A stretch of 64,000 nt of DNA, taken from contig NZ_CP046509.1 in assembly GCF_009738185.1 (NCBI RefSeq), positions 1,801,501 to 1,865,500 on the forward strand, given 5' to 3'. Positions 56,919 through 64,000 of this stretch are shown here, piece by piece. The notes under the pieces are model-generated. The model ran no database searches and had not been told where the DNA came from. It saw nothing but the letters and a program-made list of their open reading frames with translations. Position numbers and translations under genes: made by a program. Each line of letters starts with the position of its first letter. Position 1 is the first letter of the stretch. Source of the stretch: Erwinia sorbitola (lineage in GTDB: Bacteria > Pseudomonadota > Gammaproteobacteria > Enterobacterales > Enterobacteriaceae).

Positions 56919-58975
56919 GTTACCGCGTTGGCGTCGATATTGGCGGCTCGTTCACGGATTTTGCGCTGCTGGACGAGCGTGATAACAGCATCCGCACCCT
57001 GAAAGTTCTTTCACGCCCCGACAGCCCCGGCAGTGAAATCACTACCGGACTGGCGCAGTTTCAGCAGCGTGACGGCATTGACCCGGCAGAGATCAGCTAC
57101 TTCACCCACGGCACCACCGTAGGCGTCAATGCGGTGATCCAGCGTAAAGGCGTGAAACTGGCGCTGTTTGCAACGGAGGGTTTTTGCGATGTACTGGAGC
57201 TGGCACGGCTTAAGATCCCTCATATTCATGACCTGTTCTCACGCCGGCCTGCGCCGCTAATCTCTCGCGATCGGGTGTTTGCCATTAGCGAACGTACAGA
57301 CCGTGACGGCAAGGTGCTACAGCCCGTAGACCGCCAGAGCGTGGTGAATGCAGTGGAAGCCGCCCGCACCGCAGGCTGTGAGGGCATTGTGGTGTCGCTA
57401 TTGCACAGCTATCGCAACGGCAGCAATGAAGCGCAGGTGCGTGAGATTGTCGCAGAGCTGGCGCCGGATCTGCTGACCTCCTGTTCGGCAGAGATCTGGC
57501 CGATTATTCGCGAATATGAACGCACCATTACCGCCGTCATTAACGCCTATGTGCAGCCGAAAGTGATCCACTATCTGGACGCGTTTGAGCGGGCGCTAAA
57601 GGAGATGGGGGTGCCGGTGCCGCCGCGCATTACTAAGTCGAACGGCGGCGTGATGGGGCTGGCGCAGGCTAAAGCCGAATGCGTACAGATGGTACTTTCC
57701 GGCACCGCTTCCGGGGTGATGGGAGCCAGTTATATTGCTGAAAGCTGCGGTTTTGACCGGCTGTTAAGTCTGGATATCGGCGGAACCAGCGCCGATGTAG
57801 CGGTGATTATCGATGGCCGGCCGGAGTACGGCAGCGGTGAGATTATCGGCGACTTCCCGATCTATATTCCTTCTGTTTCGGTCACCTCCGTGGGTCAGGG
57901 TGGGGGATCTATCGCCTGGATTGATAGTCTCGGCGTCTTGCAGGTTGGCCCGGATAGCGCCGGATCGCTGCCTGGCCCGGTATGCTTCCGCCGTGGAGGC
58001 ACCGAAGCCACTGCCACCGATGCCTTTGCCGCCTGCGGTCTGATTGGTCATGGCGATCTGGGCTACAACGCAGTGCAGGTGGATGTTGCTGGAGCTCGTG
58101 CTGCGGTGGGTAAACTGGCCAGGCCGCTCGGGATCACTATCGAAGAGACCGCTGAAAATATTATTGCCCTGGCTGTTTCCAGTATGTACAGCGACACCAG
58201 CGGGCTGATCTCGCGCTTTGGTCTCGATCCGCGTGAGTTCTTTTTCCTCGCGTTCGGGGGAGCCGGGCCGATGATGGGTTGCTTCCTGGCGCGTGAACTG
58301 AAGCTGAAAGGGGTAGTGGTACCGCCAACGCCGGGAGTGTTGTCGGCGCTCGGTGGACTGGTGGCTGATATTAAAAATGATTTTATCCGCACGCTCTATT
58401 GTGATTTGACCGTGGCGGTGAGTGAGAGTCTGCGACAGCATGCCCGGCAGTTGCGCACTGAAGCTGAAACCTGGCTGGCGCGCGAGTACGGCGCAGATTT
58501 ACCTTATACACTCAGCTTCTCGGCAGATATGCGCTATCGTGGTCAGTCTTTTGAGATTGATGTGGCCCTGCAACCTGAATGGCTGCTGGAAGGCGATCTG
58601 GCGGCGATCCACAGCGCCTTCAACGCTCATCACACCCGCCTGTTTGGTCATCACGATGAACAGGCAGCAGTACAGCTGATCAACCTGCGGCTGGTGCTTT
58701 CATCGCCAACCCCGAAACCACGCCTGACTACCCTGGCTGAGGCCGGGGGGCCGGTACCGGTACTGCGTCAGGTAGAAGCCTGGATTGACGGACGCTGGTG
58801 GCAGGTGAATGTCGTATCCCGCAGTGCGCTGCTTGCCGGGCACCAGCTTACCGGTCCGGTGATTGTTGCGCAGGATGACTGCACCACCTGCGTTCCGCCT
58901 CAGATGCAGGTGGATGTTGATCGCTATGGCAATCTGATTATTACCCCGCAAACCGGAGCACATCATGGCAATTGA
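56915..58975 (+). CDS. Hydantoinase/oxoprolinase subunit A (HyuA type)
   Basis: 686-residue protein of the hydantoinase A/5-oxoprolinase/N-methylhydantoinase family. N-terminal ATPase-like part: VGVDIGGSFTDFALLD (5-20), FTHGTTVGVNAVIQRKG (about 64-80); central domain: LLSLDIGGTSADVAVI (about 285-300), PDSAGSLPGPVCFRRGGTEATATDA (in part), FGGAGPMMGCFLA. These are complete. It acts with the B subunit in ATP-dependent opening of five-membered cyclic amides such as N-methylhydantoin or pyroglutamate-like rings. It overlaps GNAT at the start and HyuB at the end (11 bp). Confidence 0.92.
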   Translation: MSYRVGVDIGGSFTDFALLDERDNSIRTLKVLSRPDSPGSEITTGLAQFQQRDGIDPAEISYFTHGTTVGVNAVIQRKGVKLALFATEGFCDVLELARLKIPHIHDLFSRRPAPLISRDRVFAISERTDRDGKVLQPVDRQSVVNAVEAARTAGCEGIVVSLLHSYRNGSNEAQVREIVAELAPDLLTSCSAEIWPIIREYERTITAVINAYVQPKVIHYLDAFERALKEMGVPVPPRITKSNGGVMGLAQAKAECVQMVLSGTASGVMGASYIAESCGFDRLLSLDIGGTSADVAVIIDGRPEYGSGEIIGDFPIYIPSVSVTSVGQGGGSIAWIDSLGVLQVGPDSAGSLPGPVCFRRGGTEATATDAFAACGLIGHGDLGYNAVQVDVAGARAAVGKLARPLGITIEETAENIIALAVSSMYSDTSGLISRFGLDPREFFFLAFGGAGPMMGCFLARELKLKGVVVPPTPGVLSALGGLVADIKNDFIRTLYCDLTVAVSESLRQHARQLRTEAETWLAREYGADLPYTLSFSADMRYRGQSFEIDVALQPEWLLEGDLAAIHSAFNAHHTRLFGHHDEQAAVQLINLRLVLSSPTPKPRLTTLAEAGGPVPVLRQVEAWIDGRWWQVNVVSRSALLAGHQLTGPVIVAQDDCTTCVPPQMQVDVDRYGNLIITPQTGAHHGN

Positions 58976-60953
58976 TGGTCGTAACCTGCAAATTCTCGCC
59001 AACTACTGCGCAGCGGCTGCCGATGCGATGGCGTTTACTCTGATGCGCACCGCGCACTCCACGTTTGTAAAAGAGACGGAAGATTTCTCCTGTCAGATTG
59101 TCAGCCGTGAAGGTATGGCCTTTGCCTCACCGCGCAGCTTTGGTGCGCCCTGGTACAGCGGCATCGATTATGGCCCGGTGCTGGAGCTGATTGACGGCTA
59201 TCAGGAAGGGGATATCTGCATCACAAATGACTCCTACGCCGGAAATGTGGCGACTCACTCGCCGGATATCCATATCTGGAAGCCGGTGTTTCATAACGGA
59301 AAGATCGCCTGCTTTGTGGTAGGCCATATTCACAATACCGACGTTGGCGGGGCGGTACCTGCTTCGCTGTCGCGCTCGTTAACGGAAATCGTGCAGGAGG
59401 GGATCCGTATTCCGCCGCTGAAAATTATCAGCGGCGGCGTGCTTAACCATGAAGTGGCGCGCATTATGAGGCTGAACGTGCGGGCGCCCGAGCAAAACTG
59501 GGGTGACTTTAATGCACAGATTGCCTCGGTCAATATTGGCGAGCGCAAGGTGCAGGAAATTATCGCCCGCTTTGGTATCGATGATTTCCTGACCGGCATT
59601 GAAGGCATTCTTGATTATGCTGAACAGCAGGCGCGCGGCATTATCAGCACCATTCCGGACGGGGACTATTTCTATGCGGATTACGCCGATGAAGATGGTG
59701 AGGGTGGCTATCCGTGCCGTATCGCCGTGACGCTGCGGGTAAAAGGCGATTGCCTGGAGCTGGATTATACCGGGAGCGACCCGCAGCTGATGTCATCGTT
59801 GAATATGCCGACCGGCGGGCGTGAACGTCATCCGCTGGCGCTGGTTGGCGTAACCTATGTGCTCTCTACCCTCGACCGTTCGCTGTTGTTAAATGCCGGA
59901 ACGCTGCGCCCGACGCGCGCTATTCTTCCGCCGGGCACCATTATGAACTGCGAGGCTCCGGCAGCGGTAGGCATGCGCTCCCTGACCTGCGCGATGTCGC
60001 AGATTGCCACCGTCGGTGCCTTCTCTCTGGCGATGCCGGAACGTCTGCCCGCCAACTCACCGGGCGGTAACTCGATTATCAATATTCGTACCGTAGACGG
60101 ATTGAACCGCAGCGTAGTCGCTTCGCTTGGCCCGGTGGGCGGTGGCGCGGGTGGAACGCCAAAACACGATGGGCCGGACGGTTCTGGCGGTCTGTCGGCA
60201 TTTCTGAAAAACACGCCAATCGAGATTAATGAAGCGGAAGTGCCGGTGCGCTTTCTGCGCTATGGTCTGGCAGCCGACAGCGCAGGAGCCGGGGAGTATC
60301 GCGGCGGGCTGTCCACCGAAATGGCTTTCGAAGTGTTCGCACCAAATACCACTATTACCGCGCGCAACCGCAACCGCTCGGTGTTTTCATCTGCTGGCGC
60401 GGCAGGGGGACGGGCAGGGAGCACATCCTGGTTCCGCACCGAACACGCCGATGGACGGATAACTGAACATGGTAATACCGACGTGATTCACTGCGGCCCG
60501 GGCGACGTGGTGGCGATCAAAGGCCCGGGGGCTGGCGGATACGGGTTGGCGAAGAATCGCCGGGTACAGGCTGTTTTACACGACGTGCAGTGTGGGTTCC
60601 TGACGGAGCAGGCGGCGCGGGAACAGTATGGTGTGGCGTTGCAGCAGGGTGAGATTGATGAAGTCGGCACCGCCCGACTGCGTGCGGCCATGCCAGAGCA
60701 TAATGGCGAACATTTTGATGTAGGTGAGGAGCGGCGTACATTTGAAGCGCTCTGGACGCGTGAGCGTTATCAACTGCTGACGGCGTTTCTGGCACAGCAA
60801 CCGATTGTGTGGCGCCACTTCCTTAAGCATCAAGTCTTTGCCGCAGTGCAGGCAGGGGAAGGCAGTGAACTGGCATTGGAACAGCAGATGTCAGGGGTAT
60901 TTACCGCTCTGAAGCAGCGTTTTCCTGGCCTGAACGTCTCTTCAAAAACCTGA
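58965..60953 (+). CDS. Hydantoinase/oxoprolinase subunit B (HyuB type)
   Basis: 662-residue B subunit. Recognisable blocks are LRTAHSTFVKETEDFSCQI-like sequence at about 27-45, HSPDIHIWKPVFHNGKIACFV (in part), the metal-binding VGHIHNTDVGGAVP (about 118-131), CEAPAAVGMRSLTCAMSQIA and a C-terminal GPGAGGYGLAKNR. The length is greater than that of many HyuB (about 530-600), with a C-terminal extension of about 80 residues containing a second A/Q/E-rich part. It begins inside the end of HyuA. A GC-rich hairpin follows. Substrate: a cyclic ureide or lactam; not defined by sequence. Confidence 0.92.
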   Translation: MAIDGRNLQILANYCAAAADAMAFTLMRTAHSTFVKETEDFSCQIVSREGMAFASPRSFGAPWYSGIDYGPVLELIDGYQEGDICITNDSYAGNVATHSPDIHIWKPVFHNGKIACFVVGHIHNTDVGGAVPASLSRSLTEIVQEGIRIPPLKIISGGVLNHEVARIMRLNVRAPEQNWGDFNAQIASVNIGERKVQEIIARFGIDDFLTGIEGILDYAEQQARGIISTIPDGDYFYADYADEDGEGGYPCRIAVTLRVKGDCLELDYTGSDPQLMSSLNMPTGGRERHPLALVGVTYVLSTLDRSLLLNAGTLRPTRAILPPGTIMNCEAPAAVGMRSLTCAMSQIATVGAFSLAMPERLPANSPGGNSIINIRTVDGLNRSVVASLGPVGGGAGGTPKHDGPDGSGGLSAFLKNTPIEINEAEVPVRFLRYGLAADSAGAGEYRGGLSTEMAFEVFAPNTTITARNRNRSVFSSAGAAGGRAGSTSWFRTEHADGRITEHGNTDVIHCGPGDVVAIKGPGAGGYGLAKNRRVQAVLHDVQCGFLTEQAAREQYGVALQQGEIDEVGTARLRAAMPEHNGEHFDVGEERRTFEALWTRERYQLLTAFLAQQPIVWRHFLKHQVFAAVQAGEGSELALEQQMSGVFTALKQRFPGLNVSSKT

Positions 60954-60994
60954 CCGGAAACGAACTTTGCGATCGTTAATAGAATATTGATGGA

Positions 60995-61020
60995 GGGGCG
61001 GTCGCAGATACGACCGCCCC
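60995..61020. terminator. GC-rich hairpin between convergent hyuB and roxA
   Basis: Perfect 10-bp stem GGGGCGGTCG / CGACCGCCCC with 6-base loop. It lies between convergent genes and resembles the REP-like palindromes of the window; no U-tract on either side. Confidence 0.65.
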
Positions 61021-61030
61021 AGGCGATGGA

Positions 61031-62158
61031 TTACTCTTCGTCGGCAAAATACCAGTAACCGCTGTTCACCAGTGCTGCCAGCTGGGCAAGGAAGGAGGGA
61101 TCGTCCAGTGCATCACCGAACTGATCCTGACCCAGAGTTAAATCATTCGCCAGTGCAATAAGCGCGGCACGGTGCGGTGATTCGATCTGCTCACCGTTAA
61201 CAAACACCGCATCCCCGATTGATACCACGCGCAGACCGCCAAGGCGTGACAGCAGCGCGCCCTGTTGCAGAGCATCGTAGATCTCATCAGGCTGATAAGG
61301 GGGTTCTGGTGGGGCAACATCCAGCTCGTGGCGTGACTGCGAGATAAACTCACCAAACCACTGATTAAAGTGCTGCGGCTGATTGATGATATCCAGCATC
61401 ATGGCGCGGATGCCGTCAATCTCGGCAGGGAGGATCTCAGCATTATGTTCACGTGGCTGCACTTCCGGATCGCTGAAGCGGCGGCTACCCAGTTCACGTG
61501 CCAGTACATAATCGGCAAAACCGCTAATCAGCTCACGCCCGCTTGGTGCACGGAAGCCAACAGAATAGTTAATGGCGTTTTCCAGCGAGTAGCCTTCATG
61601 CGGGAATCCTGGCGGAATATAGAGAATATCACCCGGCTCCATCTCTTCATCGATAATGGCGTCAAACGGTTCAACCTGAAGCAGATCCGGATGCGGACAG
61701 TGCTGCTTCATCTCTGTTTTCTCACCTACGCGCCAGCGTCGACGGCCGGTGCCCTGGATAATAAATACGTCGTACTGGTCAAAATGAGGGCCTACGCCGC
61801 CTCCTGGCACTGAGAATGAGATCATAAGATCGTCCACACGCCAGTCCGGGATCATACGGAACGGATGCATCAGAGCCGCAGATGGCTCGTGCCAGTGGTC
61901 GACCGCCTGCACCAGCAGCGACCAGTTGTTTTCACCAAGATGATCAAAGCTCTCAAACGGGCCGTGGCTGACCTCCCATTTCCCGTCCTGATGGCTTACC
62001 AGACGGCTGTCGACTTCATTTTCCATCGCCAGGCCAGCCAGTTCATCGGGAGAAATGGGGTCAACGAAATTTTTGAAGCCGCGCTTAAGGACTACCGGGC
62101 GTTTCTGCCAGTAGCGTTGAATAAAATCGGGCCAGTTGAGATCGAGCTGATAATCCAT
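61031..62158 (-). CDS. roxA: RoxA (YcfD), ribosomal protein L16 arginine hydroxylase
   Basis: 375-residue JmjC-type 2-oxoglutarate/Fe(II) oxygenase that hydroxylates a conserved arginine of 50S protein L16. Iron ligands H125 and D127 (PHFDQYD) and H187 (GFPHEGY) are at exactly the positions known for E. coli RoxA. The start was set at the ATG ending at 62158 (MDYQLDLNWPDFIQRYWQKR); the longer frame to 62212 enters the gap behind phoQ. The C-terminal dimer and winged-helix-like parts are complete. It lies next to phoPQ as in E. coli and relatives. Confidence 0.96.
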   Translation of the reverse strand: MDYQLDLNWPDFIQRYWQKRPVVLKRGFKNFVDPISPDELAGLAMENEVDSRLVSHQDGKWEVSHGPFESFDHLGENNWSLLVQAVDHWHEPSAALMHPFRMIPDWRVDDLMISFSVPGGGVGPHFDQYDVFIIQGTGRRRWRVGEKTEMKQHCPHPDLLQVEPFDAIIDEEMEPGDILYIPPGFPHEGYSLENAINYSVGFRAPSGRELISGFADYVLARELGSRRFSDPEVQPREHNAEILPAEIDGIRAMMLDIINQPQHFNQWFGEFISQSRHELDVAPPEPPYQPDEIYDALQQGALLSRLGGLRVVSIGDAVFVNGEQIESPHRAALIALANDLTLGQDQFGDALDDPSFLAQLAALVNSGYWYFADEE

Positions 62159-62251
62159 GATGGTTTCCTGAAACGCCAAAGTTGTAAGATTATAACAGTG
62201 CGTGGCAGTCACTGTGTACTGTCACGCTGAAATGTCGTGGCGTGTGGCGTA

Positions 62252-63712
62252 TTACTCGTGTTTATGCAGCAGTTCCTGGCGCTGGAATTCTACTTCCATA
62301 CGTGCACCGCCAAGCTCGCTGGTGCTGGCGCGTATATCTCCGGCGTATTGCTCAAGGATATCGCGCGCCAGCGACAGGCCAAGACCCTGACCAGGGCGCA
62401 GCGTGTCGGCACGCTGACCGCGAAGAAATACCAGGTCACGCTTGTTTTCCGGGATGCCCGGGCCATCATCATCAACGATCAGGCAGAGTGTATTGTCCGT
62501 CTGCCTCACGCTGACCTCAACAAACTCCAGACAGTATTTGCAGGCGTTATCCAGTACATTGCCCATAACTTCCATAAAATCGTTCTGCTCACCGACGAAG
62601 ATCACCTCCGGCGAGATATCCAGCGTCAGCACCACGCCCTTACGCTGATAGACTTTATTGAGTGCCGAGCACAGCCCATCTAACAGAGCGGGCACCGAGT
62701 GCAGATCGCGTTTCAGCGCGTGATGATCGGCCTGCATGCTGGCTCGATGCAGGTAATAGCCAATCTGCTGGGAGATACGGCTGATCTGCTCGAGCATGAT
62801 CGGTTCCGCTTGCTCAATTGAGAGGTTACGCTCACCGCGCAGCGAGCGCAGGGTAGTTTGCAGCACCGCCAGCGGTGTTTTCAGACTATGCGTCAGGTCG
62901 CTGAGGGTGGTGCGGTAGCGGGTGTAGCGCTGGCGTTCGTTATCCAGCAGTAAATTGAGATTGCGCACCAGTCCTTTCAGCTCCTGCGGCGGTCTTGGGT
63001 CGAGCGTGTCGCGGCTGCCTGCCTCAAGCTCGCGCACCTGAGCCGCCAGTGCACCAATTGGGCGCAGACTCCAGTGTGCCGCCAGCCACAGCAGGGGAAT
63101 AATCAGCAGTAGATTGGCCAGCAGCACATAGCTGAACCATGACCACACCACATCAGAGTGCTGTAATTCCTGCGGGATGGAGTCAACGACCACGATAGTC
63201 AGCGCTGGCAGGGTAGCCGTGGCTTCGTAACGGTTTACCGCCACCGAGTGAGTGAAGGTATCATTTCCGTCGTCATCGTAGGCGCTCAGTTTATTTTGTG
63301 CCGCCCGGTCATTACCCAGCACTTCGCGGCTGGTGTGATTGTTAGTGTCAATTTCATAGAAATCAGACTTGTTTAGCCATTCACGGTGGATCTTGCTGCG
63401 AATATCCGGCACGTCGCGCTGCTGCCAGAGCAGTTTGCCGTTATTGTCGTAGATAAACACCAGCGCCGGGAAATTCAGCGTCATGCGCTCAGGCTGGACA
63501 ATAGTCAGCTTATTGTCCTGCCACTGGGATAGGGTGAAAAACAGATTACTTTCACTGCGCAGCACGCGGTAGGTGTTTTTATCGAAGCTGACAACATAGC
63601 CAATGACCGCCACCATGCCGTAGGATAGTGACATAGTGAGTACCACTGCTGCGGTGGCGAGTAAGAATCGAACCCGCAGCGAAAGCGGTTTTTTGCGGCG
63701 CCAGTTGAACAT
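62252..63712 (-). CDS. phoQ: PhoQ sensor histidine kinase
   Basis: 486-residue membrane histidine kinase that senses low Mg2+/Ca2+, acid pH and antimicrobial peptides. Transmembrane helices are at about 17-40 and 192-212, with the acidic patch in the periplasmic sensor at about 145-152 (YDDDGNDT). HAMP is at about 213-265 and the phosphorylated H275 is in SDLTHSLKTPLAVL. The ATPase has the N box (NVLDNACKYC), G1 (DDDGPGIP) and G2 (GLGLSLARDI). It is read from an operon with phoP, whose stop lies 2 bp upstream of its start. Confidence 0.97.
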   Translation of the reverse strand: MFNWRRKKPLSLRVRFLLATAAVVLTMSLSYGMVAVIGYVVSFDKNTYRVLRSESNLFFTLSQWQDNKLTIVQPERMTLNFPALVFIYDNNGKLLWQQRDVPDIRSKIHREWLNKSDFYEIDTNNHTSREVLGNDRAAQNKLSAYDDDGNDTFTHSVAVNRYEATATLPALTIVVVDSIPQELQHSDVVWSWFSYVLLANLLLIIPLLWLAAHWSLRPIGALAAQVRELEAGSRDTLDPRPPQELKGLVRNLNLLLDNERQRYTRYRTTLSDLTHSLKTPLAVLQTTLRSLRGERNLSIEQAEPIMLEQISRISQQIGYYLHRASMQADHHALKRDLHSVPALLDGLCSALNKVYQRKGVVLTLDISPEVIFVGEQNDFMEVMGNVLDNACKYCLEFVEVSVRQTDNTLCLIVDDDGPGIPENKRDLVFLRGQRADTLRPGQGLGLSLARDILEQYAGDIRASTSELGGARMEVEFQRQELLHKHE

Positions 63713-63714
63713 TC

Positions 63715-64000
63715 TCAGATATCGAACCGGTAGCCCTGGCCGCGCACGGTGGTGATCACTTCCTGAGTGTGCTCTGCCTGAATTTTTTTACGCAACCGAC
63801 CCATCAGCACGTCTATAGTGTGGCTTTCGCGCAGCTCGGCATCAGGATAGAGTTGCAGCATCAGCGAGTCTTTACTGACCACTTTGCCCGTATTGCGGAT
63901 CAGGGTTTCAATAATAGTGTACTCAAAAGCGGTCAGCTTGATCTGCTGCTCGTTGATCGTCAGCTCACGACGTGACAGATCGACCTGGAAAGGGTGAAGG
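63715..64000 (-). CDS. phoP: PhoP response regulator (C-terminal part, cut by window edge)
   Basis: Only the last about 94 codons are in the window: the OmpR-type winged helix DNA-binding domain, with LTAFEYTIIETLIRNTG, LMLQLYPDAELRESHTIDVL and the recognition-helix end VITTVRGQGYRFDI. The stop codon is at 63715-63717, 2 bp before phoQ. PhoP controls envelope, Mg2+ uptake and acid-resistance genes. The receiver domain and promoter lie outside. Confidence 0.96.
   Translation of the reverse strand, partial: LHPFQVDLSRRELTINEQQIKLTAFEYTIIETLIRNTGKVVSKDSLMLQLYPDAELRESHTIDVLMGRLRKKIQAEHTQEVITTVRGQGYRFDI

Noticed and set aside
1..64000. Insertion sequences or prophage
   Set aside because: No transposase, integrase, capsid or tail gene could be recognised on either strand.

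Overview
The window reads as chromosomal DNA of a plant- or environment-associated member of the Enterobacterales, most likely Erwiniaceae (Erwinia/Pantoea group). The reasons are phoP-phoQ with roxA at the right end, close homologues of Nac and Cbl beside a tRNA-Asn as in enteric genomes, a near-identical YajD, a CdaR-type sugar-diacid regulator, and a DUF3289-DUF943 pair typical of Erwinia, Pantoea and Yersinia relatives. Species is not decidable from the sequence alone. No insertion sequence, prophage gene, CRISPR array or rRNA was found.

Layout. (1) 1-5.0 kb, minus strand: a D-glycerate operon (GntP-family permease, glycerate kinase, a PykA-like pyruvate kinase, CdaR-like regulator, the last cut by the window edge). 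(2) 5.4-11.9 kb: an AfuABC/FbpABC-like ABC importer with an inositol-monophosphatase-family phosphatase, divergent from a LacI regulator with palindromic operators between them; this looks like uptake and dephosphorylation of a phosphorylated sugar or polyol. (3) 12-29.4 kb: small accessory modules, each an enzyme with a regulator or partner: MDR oxidoreductase, LysR and nitrilase, a HOD/QDO-like cofactor-free dioxygenase, a core-MetE plus DUF1852 pair (MesD/MesX), YajD, OYE with HxlR, NmrA-like reductase with TetR, an RND pump, and LysR with an SDR. (4) 29.7-36.2 kb: tRNA-Asn, a CUT2 sugar/inositol-type ABC transporter, nac (with a textbook sigma-54 promoter) and cbl. (5) 36.2-39 kb: an MFS exporter and the DUF3289/DUF943 pair. 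(6) 39.2-61 kb: nitrogen-compound catabolism: a GabD-like dehydrogenase, a long gene train (ALDH, HAD, FAD amine oxidoreductase, Dpp-type ABC transporter, second FAD oxidoreductase, GNAT, GhrA-like reductase, M20 amidohydrolase), GabT-like transaminase, Lrp-type regulator, then GNAT-HyuA-HyuB. (7) 61-64 kb: the core genes roxA, phoQ and phoP.

How the parts connect. The catabolic train at 41-54 kb is preceded by an NtrC-like palindrome, an IHF-like site, a 12-bp direct repeat and a sigma-54 -24/-12 element. With nac nearby, which has its own sigma-54 promoter and NtrC-like box, this points to nitrogen-limitation control. The enzymes suggest import of an acylated or N-substituted amine/amino acid, oxidation, amide hydrolysis, transamination by GabT and oxidation by ALDH/GabD to a dicarboxylate. 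The true substrate is not known and this is the best candidate here for an undescribed pathway. The MesD/MesX pair and the HOD-like dioxygenase are two further unusual systems.
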